This document shows, one piece after another, positions 37,483-52,348 of a stretch of DNA of 64,000 nt. Source of the stretch: Piscicola geometra (taxonomy: Eukaryota; Annelida; Clitellata; Hirudinida; Piscicolidae); the NCBI GenBank assembly GCA_943735955.1, contig OX030956.1, positions 1,898,412 to 1,962,411 of the forward strand, read 5' to 3'. The notes under the pieces are model-generated. The model saw nothing but the letters and a program-made list of their open reading frames with translations. It was not told where the DNA came from and ran no database searches. Positions within the stretch are counted from its first letter, which is position 1, and the number at the start of each line of letters is the position of its first letter. The translations under genes and the position numbers were made by a program.

Positions 37483-40368
37483 TCAGCATTTGAAGTAGGC
37501 AGTGAGAACGAGCAGTGTCGTGGTCTGGTCCTTTCTGATGTGCGTTATAATGTTGTGCTCTTTTCCAGCCAGCTTCACCTTGCATGAGCCTCCAGGTCTG
37601 CATGGTGGTGCACTTGGCATGGGATATTCGATGCAAATCAAATCATTTATGGTTCGGTGTATATGCTGCACAGGTTTGTCATGCGCGCTAACTTTCGTAC
37701 CACTTCTACCCATCTTGAATCAACATTCAACCACTGAGCACTCCTGCCACCTGGCGAGGGCACACAGCGTGAAGAGGGCCACTTCTGATTGCGGACTGGA
37801 TCGCATCATGATCGAGGAAAGTGGTTTCTTGCAGCCCAGCCACCGGAAAGCCATCGACAGCAAGTCATTCTGTGGCACGTGATAATGCGTAAAGGAGCAG
37901 CAGTACCAGTTAAAGCGTAAGATTACTTAAGTGCCTAAAATCAGTTTCGTTCGAGAAAAGAGTGTAAAATACAAACCGGACAAGTGCTACTGGAGTTCTT
38001 GTAGACAAAGCTATTTTTTTGTTCTTGCGTGAAAGCAAAAAACCAGTTGTGGAAGCCTTTTACAGACTTCTGCTTGAGGTGGACTTCTCCCAGAAACACG
38101 TGTTCAAAGCCACTGCTGTCGACCACGCCTGAAGAGTTGGAACGAGAGTAGCCAGTGAACCAGTAACCATTGAGGGCCCTTTTTAAGTCCCGTGTGCTGT
38201 TGCTCATGATACCTGTGATGGAAAATTGTGAATAAATGATTTTTTATTTTTTCATAAATTAACAAAATTTAATATTAGACTTTATTGTGATGGAAAAACT
38301 ATGTTTTAAAAATAATCATTAAAAATTCAAGTTTAGCATTTATAAAGCATCGTGCACCGAAAGTCTTGAAATACCTTTATGGGTAAGGAAGGAGTGGAGT
38401 ATCCGGACTGGTGGGGTCTGCAGGATGGCGTTCAGAAACAGGTTTTCTTCCATTCTTGACTTCTGTAAAATAAAATAATAGTGAAACAGAAAGTACAAAA
38501 TTATATTTCATATTTAAAAAAATTTAATTAGTAAAATTACTTATCCAATTTTTCTTAATTTATTATGCGCATATATTTATGTAATCATAATTCAAACAAG
38601 GGTTTGGTTTTCTGGAACTCCGAGACGAGGTTCGTAGTTGTCGAAAAGAAGTCTCATCAGCTGGTAGGTGCCTGTGAGTTTGCTCTCGTCCACGAACTTG
38701 AAGAGTCTGCGCGGGATTGAAGGCGTTTGTGTCATGCGAACTATTCGCGTAGCATTTAAGAAAAATTTGTTAACAATTTTTTGAGATAGGAAAAATTGAG
38801 CTTGGAAATGAAAGTTAAAGATGATAGGAAAGAATCTAAGCTATTGGAAAATGCATTAAAATAGAGAAAAAATTTCATAAATGAAAATTTAATTTAAACT
38901 CTTGATGCTTTTTTTATTCGAATAGATATAAGGGAAATGCTAGTTGAAGATCTTAACAATATAAATCCATCAAAAGCATCATAACTTCCCTTAGCCTCCC
39001 AATCTATACTGAATTATTGAAATTAAAGAAAAGAAACTGGCCGCAATTTATATAAAAAATGGAGAAAAATTATTTGGTTAATGGATGGCAGAAGGCAAAG
39101 AAGAAAAATGAGGCAGCAGAATCAGGCTCTCGATCCTCCATCCGACTTCACCTGCAGCCGCTGCAGCAGAGACTGTCGATCCAGGATCGGTCTGCTGAGC
39201 CACTCTAGAAGCTGCCTTCAAAGAACACATCAGAGCGCTATCATCATCTCACGAGATGGATGAATGCCAACAACAGGATGGTAGAAATCAGTCCCTCTAC
39301 AATGCATTGATAAATGCATATATAGGAGAAAATTGTCGCTAAATAAAACATTGTACTTTTAAAAATTTAAAAAGCCGCACTATGAGACTTGAGAGTTCAA
39401 AATTGAAACTTGAATAAATAATTCACAACCGTTTAAGACAAATTCTTAATTTACCACTCTGAAAAGCATTGAGACGATTAAAAATAATTGAATTTTTTTC
39501 TCTGGTTTAGACGGGATTTCAACTATATTCGATTTCCCTTAATATTAATTCATCTTATCTTATAACTAAATCAGAACTATTTTAAACAGATTTTATTTGC
39601 TTAGTTTATTTTAACCGTTATTTCATAGCTTTATTTAATTTGTTTTTTACACTTTTTTTTCTCTCTTGAATTTTCTAAAAAACCAAATCAGAAAAAAACT
39701 GAGCTTATACAAATCTCGCAAAACCCTATTTTCAAAGACATCTTTATCCTTATTTACTACCTTCCCAGCATCCCATTCACCCTAATTTTTTCATAGTTTA
39801 ATGTTTTAAACCGTTGAACACTTTAAAATGGATTGCATTCAAATAGATTGACTCGATTTAGTCAAACTGCTAAAGAAGGCACAACAACAACCTCTTGATA
39901 AGAATTAATAAAACACTTCATCAAACATTTCAAGCACCCACCTGTTGCCTTTTTCATTGTAGATCACATCCTGTTCTTCTAGACGGCCTTTGTCAGACGA
40001 CCAGATTCGTGAAGAAATCTCCAAAATTTCTTCGTCCGTGATCTTAGCTTAAAGAATTGAAAATGATTACATCATCTTTTGAAATTTCATTCTTATACAC
40101 TCAAGGTGTCATGTCTGGTTAAGGGTGCTTTGCATTACGAGTCTGAACAGAGAATCAAAACTCTTTTATTTCAAACTTTTCCCTTCGACACCTTCATACA
40201 TCAACCACTACCGACACACAACCAACTAACTCCCGCATCAACAAATATCAATAATTGGCGCCTGTAAAACATACCTGAGAGTTTCAGTGAGAGAATGGGA
40301 AGACTGAGGCTGACTAGAATGGAGATAAAAGCCAGAAAACACAATAATCTATAAGAGAATGAAGGCAT
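37483..40368 (-). CDS. Secreted EndoU/XendoU-family endoribonuclease
   Basis: Seven exons on the minus strand: 40275-40368, 39942-40047, 38598-38706, 38375-38462, 37977-38212, 37751-37869 and 37483-37597. All junctions are GT-AG and in phase, giving 288 residues. Residues 8-27 form a hydrophobic signal peptide (LLCFLAFISILVSLSLPILS). The mature part is an EndoU domain: ITDEEILEISSRIWSSDKGR near the start, LFDNYEP, EENLFLNAILQTP, then the catalytic region with SSGFEHVFLGE (His170), KGFHNW (His187) and CKKPLSS (Lys226), in the order of the His-His-Lys triad of XendoU. It ends CKVKLAGKEHNII...LTAYFKC, like the usual C-terminus. EndoU enzymes cleave single-stranded RNA, with a preference for U, in a Mn-dependent way in studied members. 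No somatomedin-B domain precedes the catalytic domain. Intron 2 (1.2 kb) holds a retroelement-like zinc-finger remnant. Confidence 0.93.
39081..39263 (+). pseudogene. Zinc-finger fragment resembling a retroelement ORF terminus
   Basis: A 60-codon frame, antisense inside EndoU intron 2, with one C-x2-C-x12-H-x3-C finger (FTCSRCSRDCRSRIGLLSHS). The phrase SRIGLLSH is typical, in my memory, of single fingers at the end of some LINE or other mobile-element polyproteins. No other part of such an element is visible here, so I treat it as a relic. Confidence 0.4.
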
Positions 40369-40545
40369 TTTCTTTATGAGAAATCACACTCAAAGCGAAT
40401 AAAGCACTGCTGTCTCATCCGCACTTAAATACCCCTATATCATTGGTCTATGTCATTCAACAACTGCATGCAAAACACATATAGGGGGAGGTTGCTCAAT
40501 ATGAAATATATATAGGGAGAGATTGCTAAATATGAACCGGTTCCA
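40369..40545 (-). promoter_or_regulatory. Probable EndoU promoter region
   Basis: Upstream of the EndoU ATG the minus strand reads ATATAGGGGTATTTAAGTGC, a TATA-like TATTTAAG about 60 bp before the start codon. Further upstream there are two 30-bp direct repeats (around 40477-40505 and 40505-40535) whose minus-strand form is TTCATATTGAGCAACCTC CC-type sequence ending CCCTATAT, giving three ATATAGGG-type motifs within 120 bp. The spacing fits a core promoter but this is inference. Confidence 0.45.
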
Positions 40546-42025
40546 AAGAGCGGGCTTATTTACAGTTATGCGCTTTAAAAATTAATTTTTTATATGTTTC
40601 ATATCTATGCATCCATATTTATATAGTATAAATCTTAGATGCGCATTTTTATGTTGGTTTCGTTTCAGAAAGTTGTCTCATTCAATTAAAATAATTGAAA
40701 AACTGATTTCTAGAAGAATTGTTTAAATATTGGAAGGTATCAATTTTCTTTTTTTTTCTCAACTTCCGAAGGTAAATAATTAAAATTAGATGATGCAAAA
40801 CAGTTTTATTGAGTGCAAGTTGCAAAATTAAAAATTGAGTTATTGGCCTGTTATGACCATGATTATGTGCATGGTCATTGTTTCCTAACATGTACCTCCA
40901 ATAATAAATAACAATAAGAACTATAAAAAGTAAAGCAATTTTTGAAGAAGTTGAACCAGAAAAGGTCGAAATGAAAACTAGAAAGCCTAGAGCAAAAAAA
41001 AGAAAAGCTAAATTTAATTTAATTTAGTCAATTTGATTAAATGACAATTCACATTAAAATACAAACTGGTGTATTTCTTTAGATAAATAAACAATTTTAA
41101 CGATAAATACAACTTTCAAATGACATTTTTTATTAAATACAATATAAACTCATCTTAGGGAACAGAGCATTCCATCTTGAGTACCCAGTTGCTTAACATG
41201 GAATTTGTTGGTGTTCATATTTGAATTAAAAAAACTTGTGTTTTTTTATCTAGTCTTATGTTTGAGTTCACATAACTAGACAAGGGATCAATATAATGGC
41301 TGGATAAATTTAAATTGATATAATTTATTATGCAATTGAGCTATGAGAGTACGTTTAAAAATCGCCAAACTTTGTGCAACCTCCCCCTTTATAGCCATCA
41401 ATATTTTAACAATGCAAAGCCTACAAAGCTTTGCATTGTTTGCAGTGGAATTTAGAAAAACAAATATTGATGTTGACAAATTTTTATACGAAATTAAACA
41501 ATTGTTTGCATTTTTAAAGTATTCACTTTAAAGAGTAAACGAGTTTTAAAATGTTTAATGTTAATACTTCAAGATAAAAAACAGTTATTTTGAACGAACT
41601 ATTTATCAATAATCTTTTTATCTGATTAAATTTATAATTAATCTATATTTAGAAATCAACCGAAAATTCAACTAATCTTTTAAGAGATAAAAAAACTAAA
41701 TGCTTTGAGATAAAGTATAAAGTTGCCAGGTGCTTGTTGATTAGTTTAGTGAAGAACGCACGGGCGCCCATGCAAGATTCGTTTGAGCCTCCTCAGAAGG
41801 CATTATCAGCGAGACAAGGCTCAAGTGGAGGTCCTCTGCGCAGGGACAGCCGACTTGTTCATATAGGGAAGGCACATTAAGATGCCGAACGTAATGAATA
41901 TTTATTCGCCATCATTATCTTTGCACGAATATTTTCATTTTTTAAATTGACTAGAGAAACTAGTTTAATAAAGGAGTATGAAAAAGAATACTGATGGTTG
42001 CAGCCAAAATTGAATGTGCAACCTT
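40546..42025. other. Intergenic region between EndoU and Pat1
   Basis: AT-rich. Short frames at 40682-40891 and 41288-41531 overlap each other on opposite strands and look like chance. A 160-bp GC-richer patch at 41720-41880 is unidentified. The motif GCAACCTCCCCCT also occurs at 41376-41389 and in the EndoU promoter repeats. Confidence 0.5.
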
Positions 42026-42262
42026 GAGGAGCGTGGATGGCTTAGATGGTAGACGTCGGACTTGCGACTCAAAGGTTGCCTGTTCGAATCCTTGACGAGC
42101 AACCATGAACTATCATATACACTATCATATACCTAGGGTGTTGGCGACGTATGGGTTGAAATATGTATACGTCGTGTGGCGACTCTGACGCATAAGAACC
42201 ATGGTTCCTAGAACATGGCCTGCGTCTGTCAGGCTGTGAGTAATACATACCATTAAAAAATT
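42026..42262 (+). mobile_element. SINE-1, tRNA-derived, with LINE-like 3' tail
   Basis: Starts GAGGAGCGTGGATGGCTTAG with an A box TGGCTTAGATGG and, 37 bp on, a B box GTTCGAATCC, the standard internal RNA polymerase III promoter of a tRNA-derived SINE. The body contains ACTATCATATAC, ACGTCGTGTGG and CATAAGAACCATGGTTC. The 3' end is ACATGGCCTGCGTCTGTCAG followed by GCTGTGAGTAATACATA, the tail shared with the LINE at 36488. It lies just downstream of the Pat1 stop codon, in the opposite orientation to Pat1. Confidence 0.87.
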
Positions 42263-42337
42263 CCCATCACGTAAAATCATCTTGAAAGTATACGGACAAC
42301 TGAGCAGATGTTCAGAAGCGACCAGCTTTGAAGGTAG

Positions 42338-42343
42338 TTTATT
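42338..42343 (-). terminator. Possible Pat1 poly(A) signal
   Basis: AATAAA on the minus strand (context CCAATAAACTACC), about 255 bp after the Pat1 stop. Confidence 0.4.
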
Positions 42344-42598
42344 GGCAGACCGAATACAAATAAAGAAGACGCTGATGTGTGACTTCTAGAGCCCTGATGT
42401 CGAAAATTCACATAAAAGATTTTTTAATTTTAACAAAACTGAAGAAAGATTATAATTAACATAAGAATATATAATAAATAAGAAGATAATTAAGAGATAA
42501 TTTTTTGAGGAGATTGAAAAGTGGAGTTTCAAGAGAAGACTGGATTAGGCAGCTCCATTCCTGCATCGAAAATACAAAGAAGCAAATGAGCCATGAGG

Positions 42599-47396
<4,798 letters not shown>

Positions 47397-48284
47397 AGCT
47401 TCAGAGTCAGTTGTACCAAACAATGAGAAACGAGAGAGAGTTTTAAATGCCAACTTTGTGGAATCCTAATTATCCTCTTCCATCGGGTTTAGTTTAGAAA
47501 CGGTACTCATTACTTATGCAAATGTTTTAACGATTGACGCAGACAAATTTCCAATGTTTAAATAGCTGTATGGTAATAAAACGGTATTGCTAACAGGCAA
47601 AATAAAATACTTTAAATAAATAGATTTTTTTCTCATATTAGTTTAGTTAAAAGAGTTAAAAACCACGCAAATCTTTTGACTTCTTCAATATTACTAGTAA
47701 ATCATTTTGCTGATGACTTTTATTGCTCTGACAAAAAATATAAAGCTAAAACTTTTTTTTTTACAAATTTCACATAATATTTTGACATTTTTATAATATT
47801 TTTTAGTTGAATAAAGTGGTTTAACCTATTTTTTAGGATTACGAAGGACTCTAGAATTGTTTATGTATATAAATAGGAATAACAATTTAAATAACTTTAA
47901 TGTGAACAGATTTGACATTACTGGGTAACATTATTATTAATTACTCAAAAAAGTATTCATAAAAAAGTAAAGAATCTTTATTTATCGTTTATTTTACGAT
48001 ATATCTCGCCTCAGATAGTTTGCCGAAATATATATCGTGAACTATCATATAACTTTTTTTTTAAATATTTTAAAAAATTAAAAGAAGCCTCAGTTATTGT
48101 TCATTTTACGATATATCTCGCCTAGGATAGTTAGCCGAAATCTAAAATAATATGGCCGCTTTTTTTTATTGTTAGAAACCAAACATCAGCTGATTCAAGA
48201 AATAAATAAACAGTCTATCAGCTGTTTTTATATTGCTCTGTCTATGCTTCCGAGTACCGTTTCCAAAGTATCCATTATCTATGT
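47397..48284. other. Pat1 upstream region
   Basis: Holds a possible five-codon upstream ORF of Pat1 (47466-47483, minus), an inferred promoter, and two direct repeats of about 50 bp at 47979-48029 and 48094-48141 sharing TTTTACGATATATCTCGCCT and GATAGTT-GCCGAAAT. No further gene seen. Confidence 0.55.
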
Positions 48285-48590
48285 GCGGTTCCAGGTTGCA
48301 GTAATGGCAAAAACAGTTTGTTCACAGGTTATAAATTAGCTATTAAATACGACAATGGTTGTTTCATTGTCTAAGTAGTTTTTTATTTTATTTTCAAACT
48401 TATTGAATATTAAGCTATGCCACAATTTCACCCAATCAGTCAATTAATCTATTACATAAATTTTTTTATAAATTCAAACATTATAGTTAGCTACTAATTA
48501 TAAATATAATTGAGCTTTTCTGCAATTTAAATTTAAAGATTTCCAAAAGACGAATGAAAGTTGGTAATATTCAGAAAAAAGTAACTAATG
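48285..48590 (+). pseudogene. Decayed inverted partial copy of the THAP gene (exons 1-2)
   Basis: About 300 bp are closely similar to the reverse complement of 50290-50610: remnant exon 1 (GCGGTTCCAGGTTGCAGTAA, reading CAVPGCSNGKNSLFT), the whole intron (shared TTATTGAATATTAAG, AATTTCACCCAATCA and CAATTTAAATTTAAAG), and the start of exon 2 (ATTTCCAAAAGACGAATG). The start codon is gone and exon 2 has lost 12 bp; similarity fades after about 48585. Confidence 0.85.
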
Positions 48591-49022
48591 AAACTAAGTC
48601 CTCCCTATTGCCAACAAGAGAGGCTCTTGGAGGGCTTCATCAACTAAGATTGAATATCTTAGAATATCTAAAAATATCTCTGGTCGCAGTCTTTTGAAGT
48701 TCGGGAGTGTATTGTTGTTGTTCAAAGCTGGAAACGATTGACTGAGACTGAAATGTTCGGTTACCAATTTCAAGAAATAAAACTCAATCAAACAATTAAA
48801 ATATAAACCATAAGTATTTTCTTAACAACTGGTAAGTATAATAAATATATATAATATACAATTAGAATATCTTATATCGCTCTTTTTGATACATAAATAA
48901 ACAAAGTCATGTGATACTTTTCTTTCTATGTTGAAGAATTTGAATAACGGTCTCTTGCATTGGTGATTAATACAGAGGGCGTATCTATACTACTTGTTGT
49001 TTGTAGGATATCTATAATCCCA

Positions 49023-50613
49023 TCACAAATGTGTCGAATTGGAAGTAGTATTGCCTTCTTCCTCAGCAGTGTGATGGTTTGTTGTTGTGGCCTGGCGTTG
49101 ACTCTCTAACCACCTGAATTTTTAAGTTTTAAAAGCAATTTATGTAAAGAAATTATCAGAAAAAAAAACTTACTAAACTCTGTATCAAAAAATAAAATTT
49201 GAAATATATGCTAAATAAAAATTAAATTCACAAATTAATCAAACTTTTGAAGTGTCTGAGGATGAGGAAGATGGAAATTTTTGCTTCTCAAATACTCATA
49301 AGCTTTGCTGCTATATAGATGAAGAGTTAATGAAAACTCTTTTTGCTCTTCAGTATAATTTGGCGTCTTCCCAATCAATTCTATTGGAATGCCTATAATT
49401 TAAATATTTCTATATATAGATTATTTAGATTAAAAGATTTTTTATAATATTTATTACTCATGGCTTGACAGACACAAGCAATTAAAAAATATTATTTAAA
49501 ATAAAAATAACTAATTATTAGAATTTTTTACAATTTAAATTAAATTATTATTTTTTAAGTTGTTTAAATTATAAATAACATTATTATACATTCATATGAC
49601 AGAAGTTTTTGTTTCAACTCTGCATTCATAGACTCCATGGAACTGATGGTTTCCATTAATGACTTGTTATCTTTCTTTATTCTTTTAAAGCGACGGCTCA
49701 TATTGTGCTGAGAAATAATTTTTTTTGACAACAGATTCCTCATAGAAACAAATTTTCTTTTCATAGTTCTAGGAGATGGTAAAGAATAATTATGTTCCTG
49801 AATGATGTGGGGGGAGGGGTGATGAGTGGTCAACAGTGTTGGGATGAGATGTTTTAATTTTCGTATTATTATTTGTTTACACTTTTTTTAACATTATTTA
49901 TTTAAAATTGAAAAATATTAATTACCAATGGAACTTTTGATGGTGTTCTCAATGACTTGGGTTCCTCCTAATAAACAAAAATTACTTATTTATTTTTGAA
50001 ATATCTTAAATTAATATATATCCTTTTCAAAGGATGAATATTGATATTATGTATTTTAAATTTCAAATTTTCTCAAAAACTTTTGTTTAAAACAAACACT
50101 GTAATTATTTTGATTATATTTGTAATTACAACTAATAAATCATAGTAATAACCATTTCAAATGAAGGCAAATTCAATGTTGGTACAACCCCTTTTTTTAT
50201 TCTTTTTGATCCGGGATATGGTTCATAACTGTCTGAAGAGAAATGCTTACTGCAGACTCTTTCATGGTCTTTTAAAATCTTTTCTTTATTTCTGAATATG
50301 ACCAACTTCCATTCGTCTTTCATTTTGTCTTTTGGAAATCTTTAAATTTAAATTGTAAAAAATCTCAATTATACTAATAATTAGTAACTAATTATAATGT
50401 TTGAATTTAGAAATATGTGAGGAAAAAACCTATTTAATAGATTAATTGATTGATTGGGTGAAATTTTGGTATAACTTAATATTCAATAATTTTAACAATA
50501 AAATAATAAACTACTTAAATAACCTATTGTCGTATTTTATTGCTAATGAAATACCTGTGAAAAAACTGATTTTTGTCATTACTGCAACCTGGAACCGCAC
50601 AGTGACCAGGCAT
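49023..50613 (-). CDS. THAP-domain protein derived from a P-element-like transposase
   Basis: Six exons on the minus strand: 50555-50613, 50153-50339, 49926-49967, 49590-49797, 49245-49392 and 49023-49113, all GT-AG and in phase, giving 244 residues. Residues 1-75 form a THAP zinc finger of the C2CH type: C5 and C10 in MPGHCAVPGCSN, RFP at 20-22, W30, C49 and H52 in ERVCSKHFSS, and the closing VVPTLNLP. A basic, coiled-coil-like region follows (RFKRIKKDNKSLMETISSME). Then comes the start of the P-element/THAP9-type transposase domain (EEQKEFSLTLHLYSSKAYEY ... LPHPQTLQKWL). The protein stops 28 residues later, so the RNase-H-like catalytic part is absent. THAP fingers bind DNA; a regulatory or domesticated role is my inference. 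Intron 4 contains a SINE-1 3' fragment. Confidence 0.88.
49453..49484 (-). mobile_element. SINE-1/LINE 3'-tail fragment
   Basis: Minus strand reads GCTTGTGTCTGTCAAGCCAT then GAGTAATAAATA, matching the 3' end of SINE-1 (GCCTGCGTCTGTCAGGCTGT then GAGTAATA) and of the LINE. Only this tail is present, in intron 4 of the THAP gene. Confidence 0.65.
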
Positions 50614-50925
50614 TATGAGTTTGTATTAATATATTATTATATTTTTCTAATAAATTAATTATACAAAATAGCTAACAATTAGTTAATAAATCGCTGGATA
50701 AAAAATAATTGGCAAAAGACATTTGCATAGAAAAAAAATTATTATATATTTTATAAATAGATTTTATACATTTAAAAAATGAAAAATTATTTTAATATTT
50801 TAAATACATTTTAAACAGCAGTGTAATTTTTTTATTAAAAATAATTTTAATACTTAAATTATGCTGGAGAAGTTTGACCATAGATTAGTATTATAGAAAA
50901 CTTGTCGAACGTATTAAACTATCAT
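50614..50925. other. Spacer upstream of the THAP gene
   Basis: AT-rich, about 310 bp between the THAP start codon and the 3' end of the L2 element; presumably includes the THAP promoter. Nothing specific seen. Confidence 0.4.
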
Positions 50926-52244
50926 CAATCAATCAATCAATCACTAATAATTTGTATAGCGCCCCTTACTAAGTGAACAAAAGCGCTCAGCTATCACGTC
51001 CCAAACAAGTACGTCTTCAGGCCTCGACGGAAAGTTATGAGTGACTTAGTTGAAGTTAAAGAAGAAGGTAAAGAATTCCATAAAAGAGGACCACAGTAAG
51101 AAAAAGAACGTTTAGCAAAAGAGTGTTTAACTGGAAAACGAAAAGAACGATTAAAGGTAGATGATCTTAGACCAGATTTAGGGGGTTGTTTAATTAGATT
51201 TTTAAGATAAATTGGAGCATTACAGTTATGAGATTTAAACCTATTTAGACATATTTTAAAAGTCACTCTAGATCTCAAAGGTAACCAATGTAACAAACGA
51301 AGATAAGGAGAAATGTGAGAAAACTTAGGAGCACGAGCAACAAGACGAGCAGCACAATTAAAGGTTTTATTTAGAGGAGCTAAAGTAGTATCAGAGAGAC
51401 CATAGTTAAGAGAGTTGCAATAATCAATCCTGGAGAGAAATAGAGAAGATACAAGAAGTTGCAAGGTAGGATCATCGAGAAAAGGAAGAAGCTGTTTAAT
51501 ACGACGAATGTGGAAGAAGCAAGATTTAGAGACAGATAGAATTTGAGGAGCTAAAGACAAGTTAGAATCGAAAATAAAACCAAGGCAACGAATGGAAGAT
51601 GAAGGGTTTAGAGAGAGTGAAGAGGGGGGAGGCAAAACTAAAGAAGGAAGAGATAGTAAAGACTTTGATTTTTTATTGAAATATATGAGTTCAAATTTGT
51701 CCGGATTAAGTTTGAGAAACATATAAGAAGCCCAAGAGATTATAGATTGAAGGCAGAGAGTTATTTTATTAACAGTAAGGTCAAGAGAAGAGTCAGTGAA
51801 AGATGTATAAATATAGGAGTCGTCAGCATAAATTTGACTGTTTAAAGAAGATGACGAAATAATATTAGGTAGTTCCGAGGTATAAAGAATAAAAAGTAAG
51901 GGACCAAGGATTGAGCCCTGTGGAACACCATAAGTAACAGAAGTAAAGAAACAGAAGAAGAACGATAAGATTCAATTGATACATAGGAAGTTCGCTCAGA
52001 AAGATAGGATTTAAGCCAGATAAGAGAGGAACCAGAAATATTAAAGGAAGAATCTAAAACATTTAATAAAAGAGTATGATCGACAGTGTCAAAAGCAGCT
52101 GAAAAGTCAAGGCATAAAAGAAGAGAAGAGGCATTAGAATCAGAAGTTAAAATAAGGTCATTATAGAGTTTAAGTAAAGCAGTTTCAGTGGAGTGGCCAA
52201 TTCGGAAACCAGATTGAGAGGAAGGAAGAACTGTTAGTCGAGAT
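50925..52244 (-). mobile_element. L2-clade LINE, 5'-truncated
   Basis: The minus strand encodes the reverse transcriptase of an L2 element: LCLDFSAAFDTVDHTLLLNV, SYLSERTSYVSIES, GVPQGSILGPLLFILYTSEL, the catalytic YADDSYIY, LKLNPDKFE, SRIDYCNSLNYGL, AARLVARAPKFSHISPYLRL, LHWLPLRSR and PLLWNSLPSSL, finishing FRRGLKTYLFGT at 50994. The frame shifts once around 51935-51960, before GVPQGS. The 3' UTR contains TTTGTATAGCGCC (on the plus strand) and the element ends in TGAT-type repeats (ATCAATCAATCA at 50926), both characteristic of L2. The 5' end is truncated near 52244. Confidence 0.93.
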
Positions 52245-52348
52245 CATAGATATAGTATATACTACTTGTTGTTTGTACCATATCTATGAGATCAACTAAT
52301 ACGTTCTACAAGTTTTCCTTACGTATCTATATCTATACTATATCTATG
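52245..52348 (+). repeat. 104-bp MITE-like element with 15-bp inverted ends
   Basis: CATAGATATAGTATA at 52245-52259 is the exact reverse complement of 52334-52348. The interior contains ACTACTTGTTGTTTGTA, which recurs at 48993-49009 just past the THAP stop codon. It abuts the truncated 5' end of the L2 element. Confidence 0.6.

Noticed and set aside
36884..37636. Single 250-residue protein spanning the LINE and upstream sequence
   Set aside because: The first about 50 residues are an out-of-frame reading of the last EndoU exon and intron; only the part from GSVLGP onward is reverse transcriptase.
42026..42110. A genuine tRNA gene
   Set aside because: A and B boxes are good, but the sequence does not close a clean acceptor stem, has an unmatched 3' extension, and has a second copy with the same non-tRNA body; it is a SINE.
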